Below are positions 6,119-6,819 of a stretch of 6,819 nt of DNA, one piece after another (positions within the stretch are counted from its first letter, which is position 1; the number at the start of each line of letters is the position of its first letter). This DNA is from Promethearchaeota archaeon. GTDB taxonomy: Archaea; Asgardarchaeota; Lokiarchaeia; Sigynarchaeales; SOKP01. The stretch lies in contig JAEOUI010000044.1 in assembly GCA_016839425.1 (NCBI GenBank), positions 1-6,819 of the forward strand, written 5' to 3'. The notes beneath the pieces are model-generated. The model saw only the letters and a list, made by a program, of their open reading frames with translations, was not told the origin of the DNA and ran no database searches. The translations under genes and the position numbers were made by a program.

Positions 6119-6507
6119 TTTTTTTTTTCTTTTTTCAATTTAACAGAATAAACTTGTTTGATAGAAATGGATTTGCTACAGTTTTCACATTTTCCTAGTT
6201 TTTTGTAAACAAAATCACCGTCTTTATAATCCCGAACTGTCGTGGCACCACATGAATCACAAATGATTATTGTTAAAGTTTTTTTTACAGGTTCTGGAGG
6301 GTTGGAAGGCATTTGAATGATGGAAGAACCAATACAAATTATGATAAATCCTAAAGCAAAATTAAGATATTGATTATCGGGAAAAACACCTATATATATG
6401 ATGATAGCTCCCAACACAATTAAACCTAACACGCCTAGCGTTTTAAGTATCGATTTTGCGCTCGTTTTCTTGTTTAAAATTGCTTCATCGTCTTCTTCGT
6501 CAATCAT
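6106..6507 (-). CDS. Small membrane protein with two helices and a C-terminal zinc ribbon
   Basis: A 133-residue protein of unknown function. The N-terminus is strongly acidic (MIDEEDDEA). Two hydrophobic segments follow, at about 20-42 (SILKTLGVLGLIVLGAIIIY) and 48-65 (YLNFALGFIIICIGSSII), separated by a short FPDNQ turn. This suggests a hairpin with both ends in the cytoplasm. The C-terminal domain has a four-cysteine zinc ribbon: C83-x2-C86 and C107-x2-C110, with TTVRDYKDGDFVYKKLGKC between. Small archaeal proteins with this ribbon attached to transmembrane helices are common but uncharacterised. The tail is lysine-rich (KLKKEKKNKKK) and encoded by A-runs of 6, 10 and 5, which makes the 3' end prone to slippage or sequencing error. 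The ATG at 6507 is preceded by a weak AGG. It is divergent from the gene at 6682, with 174 bases between. Confidence 0.78.
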   Translation of the reverse strand: MIDEEDDEAILNKKTSAKSILKTLGVLGLIVLGAIIIYIGVFPDNQYLNFALGFIIICIGSSIIQMPSNPPEPVKKTLTIIICDSCGATTVRDYKDGDFVYKKLGKCENCSKSISIKQVYSVKLKKEKKNKKK

Positions 6508-6545
6508 GTCATCTTAAACCTATTGATAATATGCTAATTGGAGAA

Positions 6546-6578
6546 ACAATAATAAGAATTTATTCTTTTCTTTATTGT
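6546..6578. repeat. Imperfect inverted repeat in the divergent promoter region
   Basis: ACAATAA (6546-6552) pairs with TTATTGT (6572-6578), and AAGAA (6554-6558) with TTCTT (6563-6567), giving a 12-pair stem with an uneven internal loop (1 against 4 bases) and a 4-base apical loop. It lies about 40-70 bases before the zinc-ribbon start, where its promoter should be. Very A/T-rich, so the symmetry may be accidental. Confidence 0.25.
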
Positions 6579-6588
6579 CTGATGTGAA

Positions 6589-6606
6589 ATAATTGTTATC
6601 AATTAT
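6589..6606. repeat. Perfect 7-base inverted repeat, candidate operator between divergent genes
   Basis: ATAATTG-TTAT-CAATTAT: two exact 7-base half-sites around a 4-base centre, an 18-base site of the size bound by dimeric winged-helix or Lrp-like regulators. It sits between the two divergent starts, 82 bases from the minus-strand gene and 76 from the plus-strand gene, so it could act on both. No regulator can be assigned. Confidence 0.3.
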
Positions 6607-6681
6607 GGTCAAAAGAAAAAAGTTCAAAAATTTACAACTTTTATTCTTCAATAACAATAACCGAATCAATTAAAAACCGTT

Positions 6682-6819
6682 ATGAATAATTCTAATACCG
6701 ATCCATTTAGCCTAATAATGAACTTGCTCTTTTTTCTACTCATTTTCACGAGCATGTTTTACGGTCAAAAGTTACAAGGATTCTTAGCTTCAAGACAAAT
6801 AAGTGAAGCTTTAGAAAAA
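6682..6819 (+). CDS. Membrane-anchored archaeal protein, DUF1512-like N-terminus (runs off the right edge)
   Basis: Forty-six residues are visible: a short polar start (MNNSNTDP), one hydrophobic segment at about 9-28 (FSLIMNLLFFLLIFTSMFYG), then QKLQGFLASRQISEALEK, the start of an amphipathic helix. A single N-terminal anchor followed by a YGQK-LQ-like motif and a helical region resembles the archaeal DUF1512 family, whose members are several hundred residues long and of unknown function; I recall this from general pattern and cannot confirm it. The ATG at 6682 is the first start after an in-frame TAA at 6658-6660. There is no SD sequence before it. A TTTACAA string at 6631-6637 could serve as a weak TATA element, implying a leader of about 20 bases. 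Confidence 0.5.
   Translation, partial: MNNSNTDPFSLIMNLLFFLLIFTSMFYGQKLQGFLASRQISEALEK

Overview
This window reads as archaeal chromosome, A+T-rich by eye. Both subunits of phenylalanyl-tRNA synthetase are of the archaeal/eukaryotic type: a roughly 510-residue alpha subunit with a helical/winged-helix N-terminal extension, and a compact roughly 560-residue beta subunit. The pheS promoter region carries a textbook archaeal TATA element (TTTAAATA) behind an A-rich BRE-like stretch. Two other genes, RNase PH and a chorismate mutase-prephenate dehydratase fusion, look bacterial. An A+T-rich archaeon with many bacterial-like genes, for example an Asgard (Lokiarchaeia-like) lineage, is my best inference, but the sequence alone does not prove it. 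Some bacteria (spirochaetes) also carry archaeal-type PheRS, so a bacterial host is not fully excluded.

Layout, read on the minus strand from right to left: a small two-helix membrane protein with a C-terminal zinc ribbon (6507-6106); a 400-base spacer with a perfect inverted repeat, a tandem direct repeat and the pheS promoter; pheS (5705-4170); pheT (4155-2479, 14 bases after pheS); a bacterial-style P-protein pheA (2441-1359, 37 bases after pheT); rph, an RNase PH (1253-540, 105 bases after pheA and perhaps with its own promoter); an A/T-rich spacer with a probable poly-U terminator and a TATA element; and the N-terminal part of a GT4-like glycosyltransferase running off the left edge (388-1). 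On the plus strand a divergent gene starts at 6682 and runs off the right edge. It encodes a membrane-anchored protein whose N-terminus resembles the archaeal DUF1512 family.

The coherent theme is phenylalanine. pheS-pheT-pheA are packed tightly enough to be one transcript, coupling the last steps of phenylalanine synthesis (chorismate to prephenate to phenylpyruvate, with a phenylalanine-sensing ACT domain) to the enzyme that charges tRNA-Phe. The next gene, RNase PH, trims tRNA 3' ends in bacteria, so the block may link amino-acid supply, tRNA maturation and charging. I found no tRNA, rRNA, CRISPR array, insertion sequence or phage gene. The most unusual items are the bacterial-type RNase PH in archaeal-looking context, the pheST-pheA linkage, an in-frame A-AAA-AAC slippery heptamer near the end of the zinc-ribbon gene that opens onto a 72-codon -1 frame, and several symmetrical elements in the spacers.
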